From Haloferax denitrificans ATCC 35960 (lineage in GTDB: Archaea; Halobacteriota; Halobacteria; Halobacteriales; Haloferacaceae): a stretch of DNA of 64,000 bases. The translations under genes were made by a program, and so were the position numbers. This document shows, piece after piece, positions 18,233 to 26,598 of this stretch. The notes beneath the pieces are model-generated. The model saw only the letters and a program-made list of their open reading frames with translations, searched no databases and had not been told where the DNA came from. The stretch lies in contig NZ_AOLP01000009.1 of assembly GCF_000337795.1 (NCBI RefSeq), forward strand, positions 124,001-188,000, written 5' to 3'. How positions within the stretch are numbered: position 1 is the stretch's first letter; every line of letters begins with the position of its first letter.

Positions 18233-20062
18233 TTATCGGTTGAGGGTGACGTTGTTGAGCTTCTGGCGGCTCGGACCCATGCCACCGAACGGCTCGATTT
18301 CGACGGTGTCGTACCAGAACGTCTCCTCCTTCTGGTTGTAGACCGGCAACATCGCGACGTCTTCCCAGTTGGCCGTCTCGATGTCGACGTAGGCCTCGTC
18401 GCGGACCTGCTGGGCCTCGTCGGTCGGCGCCGGGTTGTCGACGACCTGCTGGTAGGCGTCGGTCGCCTGCTGGTAGGCGTCGCCGTTCTCGGCCGTCCAG
18501 TTGACGTACGAGATGGGGCCCTGCTCGGACGTGTCCGTCTGCGGCGGGTTCAGAAGTTGCAGGAAGTTGTCCGGGGCCGGCCAGTCGGCAATCCAGCCGA
18601 GAGTGTACGCTTCGAGCTGACCGTTGCGGCCGCGTTCGAGGAGCGTCGAGAAGTCGGCCTTCTGAATCTGCATGTTGATGTGGGCCGACGCGAGCTGGTC
18701 GCGGAGGATACTCGCCATCTCCTCCCACGCGTTGTTGTTGTACTGGGTCCACTGGACCTCGAACTGGTTGTCCGGCCCGTAGCCGGCTTCCTCCATGACT
18801 TGGCGGGCGGCCTCGATGTCCGTCTCGCCCGCGCTGTACGGGTAGTCAGAGCTGACGAGGTCGCTCGCGGCCTGCGCGCCGCCGGGGAAGATGGTCGGGG
18901 GCGTAAAGAGCTCCGCCGGGGAGCCGCGGCCCTTGAACACCTCGGAGACCATCTGGTCTTGGTTCAGGACGTAGGCGAACGCCTGGCGGACCTCCTTCGG
19001 GACCTTCTCCATGTTGAAGCCGATGTAGTAGATGGAGAGGGTCGGGACGCCGACGTAGTTGAGCGTCTTCCCGTTGCGGACGGGACCGTACTGACCCACT
19101 TCACGACCGTACTCGTCGGTCGAGTCGACCTGAACGAGCCCGGGGTCGTACTGCGCGGTGGGCAGTCCGAAGTAGTCCGCGTTCTCGTTCATCGCGTAGT
19201 TGTAGCGGGCCGTGTCGTCCTCGATGACCTGCCAGCGGACGTTGTCGACCTGCGCGACCTGCCCGTAGTAGTCGTCGTACTTGGAGACGGCCGCGGCGGT
19301 GCCCTGCTCCCAGAAGGCGAACTCGAACGGACCCGCGCCGATGGGGTTGTTCGACGCGAACTCGGTGTACTCCATCTCGCCGTCGTACTCCTCGATGTCG
19401 CCGAGGATGCCCTCGGGGAGGGCGGCGAAGGAGGTGTAGGCGAACATCTCGAGCGTGTCGTGGAACGGCTCTGCGAGGTTGACGACGAGTTCGGTCTCGC
19501 TCTCGCCGACCTCGAGGCCGAGCGACCCGGGGACGTAGTTGTCCTCGTCGTCCGTCTCGTGTTCCACGCCGACGGAGTCGAGGATGAAGTAGGCGCGACG
19601 GCTGTTCTCGGAGGCCGCGAGGCGCTCCCACGCGTAAATGAAGTCGGAGGCGGTGACCTGGTCACCGTTGTGGTAGGTCGCGTCCGCGAGCTCGAACGTG
19701 TAGGTCGTGAAGTCGTCGGAGACCGTGTAGTCCGCGGCGAGTTCGTTTTCGACCGTCGGGAGGGCGTTCTGGTAGGACATCAAGCAGTCGAAGACCTGCT
19801 GGATGAGGATGCCCGACGACGTGTCGGTCGCGGCGACGGGGTCCATCGTCGTGATGGTTCCGTCGAGGATGCGGTTGAACACCGAACCGGACAGCTCCGT
19901 GCCCGTGTCCTCTTGGGTGGTCTCGGTCTCCCCGCCACCGGACTCGGTCGTCGTCGTCTCTTCACCGTCACCGCCGGTACAACCGGCGAGGGCGGCGGCC
20001 GTGGCGGCCCCCCCCGTTGCCTTCAGAAAACGGCGACGCGAGAGTTTGTTAGTGTCTGGCAT
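18233..20062 (-). CDS. dppA: Dipeptide/oligopeptide-binding lipoprotein, DppA-type
   Basis: 609-residue extracellular solute-binding protein, family 5. The N-terminus has a Tat motif (SRRRFLK, residues 8-14) and a lipobox LAGC with Cys28, then a Thr/Glu-rich linker to about residue 55, so it should be exported folded and anchored by lipid. Family segments such as ADYTVSDDFTTYTFELADATYHNGDQVTA and DIEAARQVMEEAGY are present. It supplies substrate to DppBCDF downstream. A weak hairpin (GGGGA/TCCCC) lies just after the stop, about 18210-18230. Confidence 0.93.
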   Translation of the reverse strand: MPDTNKLSRRRFLKATGGAATAAALAGCTGGDGEETTTTESGGGETETTQEDTGTELSGSVFNRILDGTITTMDPVAATDTSSGILIQQVFDCLMSYQNALPTVENELAADYTVSDDFTTYTFELADATYHNGDQVTASDFIYAWERLAASENSRRAYFILDSVGVEHETDDEDNYVPGSLGLEVGESETELVVNLAEPFHDTLEMFAYTSFAALPEGILGDIEEYDGEMEYTEFASNNPIGAGPFEFAFWEQGTAAAVSKYDDYYGQVAQVDNVRWQVIEDDTARYNYAMNENADYFGLPTAQYDPGLVQVDSTDEYGREVGQYGPVRNGKTLNYVGVPTLSIYYIGFNMEKVPKEVRQAFAYVLNQDQMVSEVFKGRGSPAELFTPPTIFPGGAQAASDLVSSDYPYSAGETDIEAARQVMEEAGYGPDNQFEVQWTQYNNNAWEEMASILRDQLASAHINMQIQKADFSTLLERGRNGQLEAYTLGWIADWPAPDNFLQLLNPPQTDTSEQGPISYVNWTAENGDAYQQATDAYQQVVDNPAPTDEAQQVRDEAYVDIETANWEDVAMLPVYNQKEETFWYDTVEIEPFGGMGPSRQKLNNVTLNR

Positions 20063-20087
20063 TCAGAACAAAATTTTCGCGGCGCGT

Positions 20088-20095
20088 GGATAAAC
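20088..20095 (-). promoter_or_regulatory. dppA TATA element
   Basis: GTTTATCC on the minus strand lies about 30 bases before the dppA ATG, the spacing expected for a short-leader transcript. The rest of 20100-20260 holds no recognisable gene. Confidence 0.45.
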
Positions 20096-20267
20096 TTACC
20101 GTATTCGATTTGTTTGATATAGTGTAGCGTGGAAAGCACGTAGTTCCACACCCAAGCGGCGAAAACTGCCACGAGACTCCCTACAAAACTCGTTTCAGGT
20201 TTCACCCTCTGTTCTGAGGGACTGAACCGGCCGTCCCGGCTCGTCTCGCCCCGTCGTTTCGGTCCAC

Positions 20268-20274
20268 TTATATA
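20268..20274 (+). promoter_or_regulatory. TATA element for the 55-residue protein gene
   Basis: TTATATA lies 26 bases before the ATG at 20297, an almost ideal haloarchaeal leaderless promoter. Confidence 0.6.
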
Positions 20275-20296
20275 GGGGTGTCACTATGTATCATAC

Positions 20297-20464
20297 ATGA
20301 CGCCGGATGCGACGGCTTCCGTCGACGACTCGGGCGCCGAGGTCATGGCCTCGGTGGATCGCTCTCAGACGGGCCAGCGTCTTATTATCGCGGATATCTC
20401 CCGCGACGACGCGTGGCTCGCTTCTGACGTAGCCGACGCGCTCGCGCTCGACGAGTGGCGGTAA
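20297..20464 (+). CDS. Small haloarchaeal protein (possibly DUF7556)
   Basis: 55 residues: an N-terminal variable stretch, then VMASVDRSQTGQRLIIADISRDDAWLASD and the terminal ALALDEWR. The conserved second half, with an ISRDD turn and a C-terminal EWR, is a pattern I associate with a small protein family of haloarchaea. It is acidic, soluble, with no cysteine. A strong TATA element 26 bases before the ATG supports the call. Role unknown; the gene precedes the PPC-domain and polD2 genes on the same strand. Confidence 0.65.
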   Translation: MTPDATASVDDSGAEVMASVDRSQTGQRLIIADISRDDAWLASDVADALALDEWR

Positions 20465-20538
20465 TCGCTCCGGCACCGTTCGCCTCCCCGGCGAGCAGAC
20501 CATTCACATTTTAGTCCGACTCGCTCGTGGTACGCTAC

Positions 20539-20958
20539 ATGAACGCTCGAGCGGTGACGGTGAGCGAGGAGTACCTCGCCCGTCTCGAACACGGCGCGGA
20601 CTGGCGCGAGGAGATCGAGGAGTTCTGCGCGCGCAAGGGCATCGAGTCCGCGTGGTTCAACGCCATGGGTGCCGTCCAGGACGCCGAACTCTGGTTCTAC
20701 GACCAGACGGACCAGGAGTACCAGTCCGTGACGTTCGACGAGCCGCTCGAAGTCGCCGCCTGCGTGGGCAACGTCGCGCTCCTCGACGGCGAACCCTTCG
20801 CACACACGCACGCGATTCTCTCCCGACGGAGCGGCCAGGCGCTCGCGGGTCACCTCGACTCGGCGACCGTCTTCGCGGGTGAACTGAACCTCCGCGCCTT
20901 CGAGGAACCGCTCGAACGCGACCACGACGCGGTGACCGACCTCGACCTCTGGCTGTAA
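20539..20958 (+). CDS. PPC-domain (DUF296) protein
   Basis: 139-residue protein that is almost entirely a PPC/DUF296 domain, the fold also found in plant AT-hook nuclear proteins. Recognisable parts are FCARKGIESAWFNAMGAVQDAEL, the metal-binding-type histidines in EPFAHTHAILS, and GHLDSATVFAGELNLRAF. Stand-alone prokaryotic members form trimers; a DNA-linked role is suspected but unproven. The ATG at 20539 fits the usual N-terminus better than a GTG 12 bases earlier. It ends 3 bases before polD2 and is probably cotranscribed with it. Confidence 0.85.
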   Translation: MNARAVTVSEEYLARLEHGADWREEIEEFCARKGIESAWFNAMGAVQDAELWFYDQTDQEYQSVTFDEPLEVAACVGNVALLDGEPFAHTHAILSRRSGQALAGHLDSATVFAGELNLRAFEEPLERDHDAVTDLDLWL

Positions 20959-20960
20959 CC

Positions 20961-23900
20961 GTGCGCGAGGAGGAAACCCGGTACTTCCGTCGCATCGAAG
21001 CCCGCCTCGACGAGGCGTTCGACCTCGCGGAGGCCGCGAAGGCGACGGGGTACGACCCGAAGACCGAAGTCGAGATTCCGGTCGCCAAGGACATGGCCGA
21101 CCGCGTCGAGAACATCCTCGGCATCGACGGCGTCGCAGAGCGCGTCCGCGAACTCGAAGGCGAGATGTCACGCGAGGAGGCCGCGCTCGAACTCGTGACC
21201 GACTTCGTCGACGGCAACGTCGGCGACTACGACTCCCGCGAGGGCAAAGTCGAGGGCGCGGTCCGCACCGCCGTCGCCCTGCTCACCGAGGGGGTCGTCG
21301 CCGCGCCCATCGAGGGCATCGACCGCGTCGAAATCCTCGAAAACGACGACGGCACCGAGTTCGTCAACGTCTACTACGCCGGCCCGATTCGCTCGGCGGG
21401 CGGCACCGCACAGGCGCTGTCCGTGCTCGTCGCCGACTACGCCCGCTCGCTCCTCGATATCGACGAGTACAAAGCCCGAACTGACGAGGTCGAGCGCTAC
21501 GTCGAGGAGGTGAACCTCTACGACAAAGAGACCGGTCTCCAGTACTCGCCGAAGGACAAGGAGTCGCGCTTCATCGCCGAGAACATGCCCATCATGCTCG
21601 ACGGCGAGGCCACGGGCGACGAGGAGGTCTCGGGCTACCGCGACCTCGAACGCGTCGACACCAACTCCGCCCGCGGCGGCATGTGTCTCGTCATGGCCGA
21701 GGGAATCGCGCTCAAGGCCCCGAAGATTCAGCGCTACACCCGCCAGCTCGACGAGGTCGACTGGCCGTGGCTCCAGGACCTCATCGACGGCACCATCGGC
21801 AAGGACGACGGGAAGGCCGCGAAGGCCGACGACGCGGGAGACGACGCTGACGAGGCCGACGACGCCGAGGCCGACCCGGACGCAGACGCCGACGACGCCG
21901 AGAGCGACGCCCCCGACGGTCCGAATCGCGTCGAACCCGCGACCAAGTTCCTCCGCGACCTCATCGCGGGCCGCCCGGTCTTCGGCCACCCCTCCGCGCC
22001 CGGCGGCTTCCGCCTCCGGTACGGCCGCGCCCGCAACCACGGCTTTGCGACCGCGGGCGTCCACCCCGCGACGATGCACATCGTTGACGACTTCATCGCC
22101 ACCGGCACCCAAATCAAGACCGAACGCCCCGGCAAGGCCGGCGGCGTCGTCCCCGTCGACTCCATCGAGGGGCCGACGGTCAGACTCGCCAACGGCGACG
22201 TGCGCCGCATCGACGACCCCGAGGAGGCCGAGGAGCTACAGAACGGCGTCGAGAAGATTCTCGACCTCGGCGAGTACCTCGTCAACTTCGGCGAGTTCGT
22301 CGAGAACAACCACCCGCTCGCGCCCGCCTCGTACGTCTTCGAGTGGTGGATTCAGGACTTCGAGGCGACCGAGGCCAACGTGCAGGCGCTCCGCGACGAC
22401 CCCGCGGTCGACCTCGAAGAGCCGTCGGTCGAAGACGCCCTCTCGTGGGCGACCGAGTTCGACGCCCCGCTCCATCCCGTCTACACCTACCTCTGGCACG
22501 ATATCTCCGTCGAGCGGTTCGACGCGCTCGCCGACGCCGTCGCGGCCGGCGAGGTCGTCGCCGCCGAGGCCGACGGCGGCACGACCGCCGCGCTCGAACA
22601 CGACAACGAACCCGAGCGCGGACTGGAGGGCACGCTCGTCCTCGACAACACGCCCGAGATTCGGGAGGCGCTCGAACACCTGCTCGTCGCCCACCGACAG
22701 ACCGACGAGACGCTCCGGGTCCCCGTCTGGCGACCCCTCGCCCGGAGCCTCGGCCTCACCGACGACCGCGAGCGGACGTGGGAACTCGATGATCTCTCCG
22801 AGCGCGCCCGCGAGTGGGACGACGGCGACAACGCCGTCGAGGCCGTCAACGAAGTCGCGCCTTTCACCGTTCGCGAGCGCGCGCCCACCCGCATCGGCAA
22901 CCGCATGGGCCGCCCGGAGAAGTCCGAGCGCCGCGACCTCTCGCCCGCGGTCCACACGCTGTTTCCCATCGGCGAGGCCGGCGGGAGCCAGCGCGACGTG
23001 GGCGACGCCGCCAGACACCGCGGCGAGTCCGGCAAGCGCGGCCAGATTTCGGTCCGCCTCGGCCGGCGCAAGTGCCCCGACTGCGGCGCGTTCGGCTTCA
23101 AGTCGAAATGCCCCGACTGCGGCGGCCACACCGAACCCCACTACGAGTGCGACGACTGCGGGACCGTCCTCGAACCCGACGAGTCCGGCCGCGTCTACTG
23201 CGAGCGCTGTGACTGGGACGTCGAGAGCGCCGAGTGGCAGGACATCGACCTGAACACCGAGTACCGCGACGCCCTCGAACGCGTCGGCGAGCGGGAGTCG
23301 TCGTTCCAGATTCTCAAGGGCGTGAAGGGGCTCACCTCCGCGAACAAGACGCCCGAACCCATCGAGAAGGGCGTCCTGCGGGCGAAACACGACGTGTCGT
23401 CGTTCAAAGACGGCACCGTCCGCTACGACATGACCGACCTGCCCGTCACCGCGGTCCGCCCCGAGGAACTCGACGTGACGGCCGACCACTTCCGCGAACT
23501 CGGCTACGAGACCGACATCGACGGCGAACCCCTCCGGTTCGACGACCAGCTGGTCGAGCTCAAAGTCCAGGACATCGTCCTCTCGAACGGCGCGGCGCGA
23601 CACATGATGCAGACCGCCGACTTCGTCGACGACCTCCTCGAACAGTTCTACGGCCTCGACCGCTTCTACGAAATCGAAGAGCGAGACGACCTCATCGGCG
23701 AACTCGTCTTCGGGATGGCCCCCCACACCTCCGCCGCGGTCGTCGGCAGAGTTGTCGGTTTCACGACAGCCGCAGTCGGATACGCTCATCCGTACTTTCA
23801 CGCCGCGAAACGCCGGAATTGCGACGGTGATGAAGACTGTGTCATGCTCCTTATGGACGGTCTTCTCAACTTCTCGAAAGAATACCTCCCCGACAAACGC

Positions 23901-24572
23901 GGCGGGCAGATGGACGCGCCGCTCGTCATGTCCTCGCGCATCGACCCCTCGGAAATCGACGACGAGGCGCACAACATGGACATCGTGCGGCAGTACCCCC
24001 GCGAGTTCTACGAGGCGACCCTCCGAATGGAAGACCCCGACGACTGGGAAGACGAGGTCACTATCGCCGAGGAGTACCTCGGGACGGACCGGGAGTACAC
24101 CGGGTTCGACCACACCCACGACACGACGGACATCGCCGCCGGCCCGGACCTCTCGGCGTACAAGACCCTCGGGTCGATGATGGACAAGATGGACGCCCAG
24201 CTGTTCCTCGCGCGGAAGCTCCGGGCGGTCGACGAGACGGACGTGGCCGAGCGCGTCATCGAGTACCACTTCCTACCGGACCTCATCGGCAACCTCCGCG
24301 CCTTCTCGCGGCAGGAGACGCGGTGTCTCGACTGCGGCGAGAAGTACCGGCGGATGCCGCTTTCGGGCGACTGCCGGGAGTGCGGCGGCCGGGTGAACCT
24401 GACGGTCCACCAGGGCTCCGTGAACAAGTACATGGACACCGCGATTCAGGTGGCAGAGGAGTTCGACTGCCGCGACTACACGAAACAGCGGCTCGAAGTG
24501 CTCGAAAAGAGCCTCGAATCGGTCTTCGAGAACGACAAGAACAAACAGTCGGGTATCGCGGACTTCATGTAG
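20961..24572 (+). CDS. polD2: DNA polymerase D (Pol II) large subunit DP2
   Basis: 1203-residue catalytic subunit of the archaeal replicative polymerase PolD. Landmarks: N-terminal ETRYFRRIEARLDEAF, GPIRSAGGTAQALSVL, an Asp/Ala-rich acidic insert around 275-320, zinc-binding CPDC...CPDCGG...CDDC...CERC around 705-755, the catalytic-region AAKRRNCDGDEDC near 950, a C-terminal CLDC...CREC pair, and a terminal QSGIADFM that reads as a PCNA-interacting PIP box. No intein is present although the RRN-CDGDED junction is, to my knowledge, a common intein site. Start is GTG. Codon use and GC dip around the intein site, and the 3' end is repeated downstream. Confidence 0.97.
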   Translation: MREEETRYFRRIEARLDEAFDLAEAAKATGYDPKTEVEIPVAKDMADRVENILGIDGVAERVRELEGEMSREEAALELVTDFVDGNVGDYDSREGKVEGAVRTAVALLTEGVVAAPIEGIDRVEILENDDGTEFVNVYYAGPIRSAGGTAQALSVLVADYARSLLDIDEYKARTDEVERYVEEVNLYDKETGLQYSPKDKESRFIAENMPIMLDGEATGDEEVSGYRDLERVDTNSARGGMCLVMAEGIALKAPKIQRYTRQLDEVDWPWLQDLIDGTIGKDDGKAAKADDAGDDADEADDAEADPDADADDAESDAPDGPNRVEPATKFLRDLIAGRPVFGHPSAPGGFRLRYGRARNHGFATAGVHPATMHIVDDFIATGTQIKTERPGKAGGVVPVDSIEGPTVRLANGDVRRIDDPEEAEELQNGVEKILDLGEYLVNFGEFVENNHPLAPASYVFEWWIQDFEATEANVQALRDDPAVDLEEPSVEDALSWATEFDAPLHPVYTYLWHDISVERFDALADAVAAGEVVAAEADGGTTAALEHDNEPERGLEGTLVLDNTPEIREALEHLLVAHRQTDETLRVPVWRPLARSLGLTDDRERTWELDDLSERAREWDDGDNAVEAVNEVAPFTVRERAPTRIGNRMGRPEKSERRDLSPAVHTLFPIGEAGGSQRDVGDAARHRGESGKRGQISVRLGRRKCPDCGAFGFKSKCPDCGGHTEPHYECDDCGTVLEPDESGRVYCERCDWDVESAEWQDIDLNTEYRDALERVGERESSFQILKGVKGLTSANKTPEPIEKGVLRAKHDVSSFKDGTVRYDMTDLPVTAVRPEELDVTADHFRELGYETDIDGEPLRFDDQLVELKVQDIVLSNGAARHMMQTADFVDDLLEQFYGLDRFYEIEERDDLIGELVFGMAPHTSAAVVGRVVGFTTAAVGYAHPYFHAAKRRNCDGDEDCVMLLMDGLLNFSKEYLPDKRGGQMDAPLVMSSRIDPSEIDDEAHNMDIVRQYPREFYEATLRMEDPDDWEDEVTIAEEYLGTDREYTGFDHTHDTTDIAAGPDLSAYKTLGSMMDKMDAQLFLARKLRAVDETDVAERVIEYHFLPDLIGNLRAFSRQETRCLDCGEKYRRMPLSGDCRECGGRVNLTVHQGSVNKYMDTAIQVAEEFDCRDYTKQRLEVLEKSLESVFENDKNKQSGIADFM

Positions 24573-24613
24573 TCTACTCGGTTTTTTTCCTCCAGGTTTT
24601 GCGAGTCGAGCGG
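24546..24613 (+). repeat. First copy of duplicated polD2 tail and terminator
   Basis: Covers the last codons of polD2 (QSGIADFM and TAG), the T7 run at 24582-24588 and the following CCTCCAGGTTTTGCGAGTCG. It is repeated with small changes at 24643-24709. Confidence 0.85.
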
Positions 24614-24625
24614 AGCGAGACTCGG
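24582..24625 (+). terminator. polD2 T-run terminator and downstream hairpin
   Basis: Seven T residues lie just after the polD2 stop codon, typical of archaeal T-rich termination. A CGAGTC/GACTCG inverted repeat follows at 24602-24624. Confidence 0.5.
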
Positions 24626-24633
24626 AAAAAGTG

Positions 24634-24709
24634 GAGAACGAGCAGTCTGGCATCGCGGACTTCATGTAATCTCGCGGGTTTTTTCCTCCAGGTTTTGCGA
24701 GTCGAACGG
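24634..24709 (+). pseudogene. Relic second copy of the polD2 3' end
   Basis: Reads GAG AAC GAG CAG TCT GGC ATC GCG GAC TTC ATG TAA, i.e. the peptide ENEQSGIADFM and a stop, then a six-T run and the same CCTCCAGGTTTTGCGAGTCGA tail as after the real gene. Compared with the functional end it has a 9-base in-frame deletion and only synonymous changes in the shared codons, plus TAA instead of TAG. No start or upstream coding region accompanies it. Confidence 0.75.
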
Positions 24710-24726
24710 CGCGACCGCTCGGCGTC

Positions 24727-26004
24727 TCAGTCCCGCGCCGGCCCCAACCCGTGGAAGCCGTCGGCGGCGACGACGTACACCGCGCCGTCGACGGGGACGG
24801 CGGCGGCGACGCCCTGCGAAATCACGTCCGCCACCTGCACTTCCGGGGTCTGGTGTGACCACAACTGACGTTCTTCCCCAGTGTCGAACACTGCTAGCCG
24901 TCCCTGTTCATCGGAGACAACTATTGCTTCTCGTGCGCGCGCGTGAGGAACGCCGACAAATCGCGCCGCCGCCTCGCGTCCGTCGTCGCGCGACAGCGTC
25001 GCGGTCTCCCCGTCGACCGCGACGTGGAGCACGTCGTCGGCGACGACCGGAGCGCCGCTTCCCGGCGACCGCCATCGTTCGGTGCCGTCGCTCGGGGCGA
25101 GCGCGAGGAGTTCGTCGTCGCGGGTGGACAGATACGCGGCCTCGGGCGTCGCCACCGGCGTCGTCCACTCGCTCGTCCGGGTCTCGACGCGGAAGCGTCG
25201 CTCGCCGGTCGCGAGGTCGACGGCGTGGACGGCGTCGCCGGTGACGACGAACACCGCCCCGTCGGCGACGGCGGGCGCGCCCTTCGCGTCGCTTTCGAGG
25301 TCGTAGCGCCAGCGTTCGCTCCCGTCCGCGAGTTCGAACGCCCGAAGCTGGGTCGGGACGCCGTCGTAGCCGCCGCCCGAGACGACGGCGACGCCGTCGT
25401 CGTCGTCGCCCACCGCGGGCGGGCCGTGGATACCGTCCATCTCGGGGCCGCGCCACAGCACCTCGTCGCGGTCGGCGGCGAGACAGAACGCCTCGATGAA
25501 GGTCGCGACGACGACCCGGTCGCCCGCGACGACGGGCGGCGAGTTCACGCCGTAGCCGACAAGCGGGGTCGCCGCTCGCTCGGCCATGGTCGCTGGGTCG
25601 CGTCGGACGAGCGCGCGCTCGTCGCGTCCGCGTCCGTGGAGGTTGTAGAGGCGGTCGCCGTCGAGGACGGGCGAGCCACCGGCGTTCAGTCGCCAGTACT
25701 CTTCGGCGTCGGCCGGAACCGAAACCTCGGGGTTGTAGCCGGTGTTTCCCGCGTCGAAGCGGTACTGCGGCCACGACCCCGACGGCGAGAGCGCGGGGTC
25801 TCCCGGCGGCGTGGCCGTCACGCGCTCGTCGGGGCCGGACGTCGGACCGTACGTCGTGGTCGGTTCCTCGGTGGTCGTCGCTTCGGTCGTCGTCTCGGTC
25901 GTCGGACTGGTGGACCCGCTGTCGCGGCCGAGACAGCCGGCGACACCGAGCGACGCGCTTCCGAGCAGTTGGAGGTATCGGCGACGGCTCCGAAGACGGG
26001 GCAT
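24727..26004 (-). CDS. PQQ-like beta-propeller lipoprotein
   Basis: 425 residues. The N-terminus RSRRRYLQLLG with a hydrophobic stretch and GVAGC (Cys24) is a Tat-type lipoprotein signal; a Thr/Glu linker follows to about residue 60. From about 75 on there are repeated blade motifs with W or R at strand ends (GSERWRYDLE, GTERWRSPG, ERQLWSHQT), as in PQQ-type/BamB-like propellers. Probably an extracellular, membrane-anchored protein; no quinone-binding or catalytic residues could be assigned. Stands alone on the minus strand next to polD2. Confidence 0.8.
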   Translation of the reverse strand: MPRLRSRRRYLQLLGSASLGVAGCLGRDSGSTSPTTETTTEATTTEEPTTTYGPTSGPDERVTATPPGDPALSPSGSWPQYRFDAGNTGYNPEVSVPADAEEYWRLNAGGSPVLDGDRLYNLHGRGRDERALVRRDPATMAERAATPLVGYGVNSPPVVAGDRVVVATFIEAFCLAADRDEVLWRGPEMDGIHGPPAVGDDDDGVAVVSGGGYDGVPTQLRAFELADGSERWRYDLESDAKGAPAVADGAVFVVTGDAVHAVDLATGERRFRVETRTSEWTTPVATPEAAYLSTRDDELLALAPSDGTERWRSPGSGAPVVADDVLHVAVDGETATLSRDDGREAAARFVGVPHARAREAIVVSDEQGRLAVFDTGEERQLWSHQTPEVQVADVISQGVAAAVPVDGAVYVVAADGFHGLGPARD

Positions 26005-26142
26005 ACTGTCGAATCTATGATGGGACGGTAAGTGTTTTGTCGCACCACGAAATTCTATATCGCGATATTCGATTTATTATTTATATGGGGCTCACGACTG
26101 GTCGAACTTCCCGCGGATGCTCGCCTCGATTCGGCCGTTCCA

Positions 26143-26150
26143 TTTTATTC
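26143..26150 (+). promoter_or_regulatory. TATA element of the zinc-ribbon gene
   Basis: TTTTATTC lies about 27-30 bases before the ATG at 26174. The preceding 26050-26090 is strongly AT-rich and separates two divergent genes. Confidence 0.45.
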
Positions 26151-26173
26151 GCTCGCGCGACGACTAGTCGCAT

Positions 26174-26461
26174 ATGGCTGACGAGACAAAGCCGACGGTG
26201 GGAATGACGGTGTACGCCGAAGACGGAAGCAAACTCGGTAGCATCCGCGGGTTCGACGAGGACGGCTTCTACGTCACGATTCGCGAGGGCATCGCGGGGA
26301 TGTCCATCGAACACGAGCGCGCCGGCCACGAGTTCGGCGAGGCCGAGTTGATGTGGCGGTGTAGCGACTGCGGCGAGATGGGCGACCTCGACGAACTGCC
26401 CGACACCTGTCCGAACTGCGGTGCCGAACGGGAGCAACTCTACTACTGGACCGAGGACTGA
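26174..26461 (+). CDS. Small zinc-ribbon / rubredoxin-like protein (possibly DUF7130)
   Basis: 95 residues. Residues 8-50 form a PRC-barrel-like beta segment (GMTVYAEDGSKLGSIRGFDEDGFYV). The C-terminal part has CSDCGEMGDLDELPDTCPNCG, a CxxC-x(13)-CxxC zinc or iron ribbon close to the rubredoxin pattern, and ends EQLYYWTED. It probably binds one metal ion; the target is unknown. A seven-T run at 26482-26488 right after the gene is a likely terminator. Confidence 0.75.
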   Translation: MADETKPTVGMTVYAEDGSKLGSIRGFDEDGFYVTIREGIAGMSIEHERAGHEFGEAELMWRCSDCGEMGDLDELPDTCPNCGAEREQLYYWTED

Positions 26462-26598
26462 GCGGTCCGGTCGCCGTCTCCTTTTTTTAGTGTCCGTGTT
26501 CGCCCATCGCCCCCGAGAGTGCCCGACACCGCCTCGAACGCGGATTCCCACATGGCGGGTGTCAATTAATGCGAAAACCGAAGCGAGAGACTACTATC

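Noticed and set aside
22236-24269. Open frame of 677 codons antisense to polD2
   Set aside because: Lies wholly within the DP2 coding region, no recognisable domain; typical antisense shadow in GC-rich archaeal DNA.
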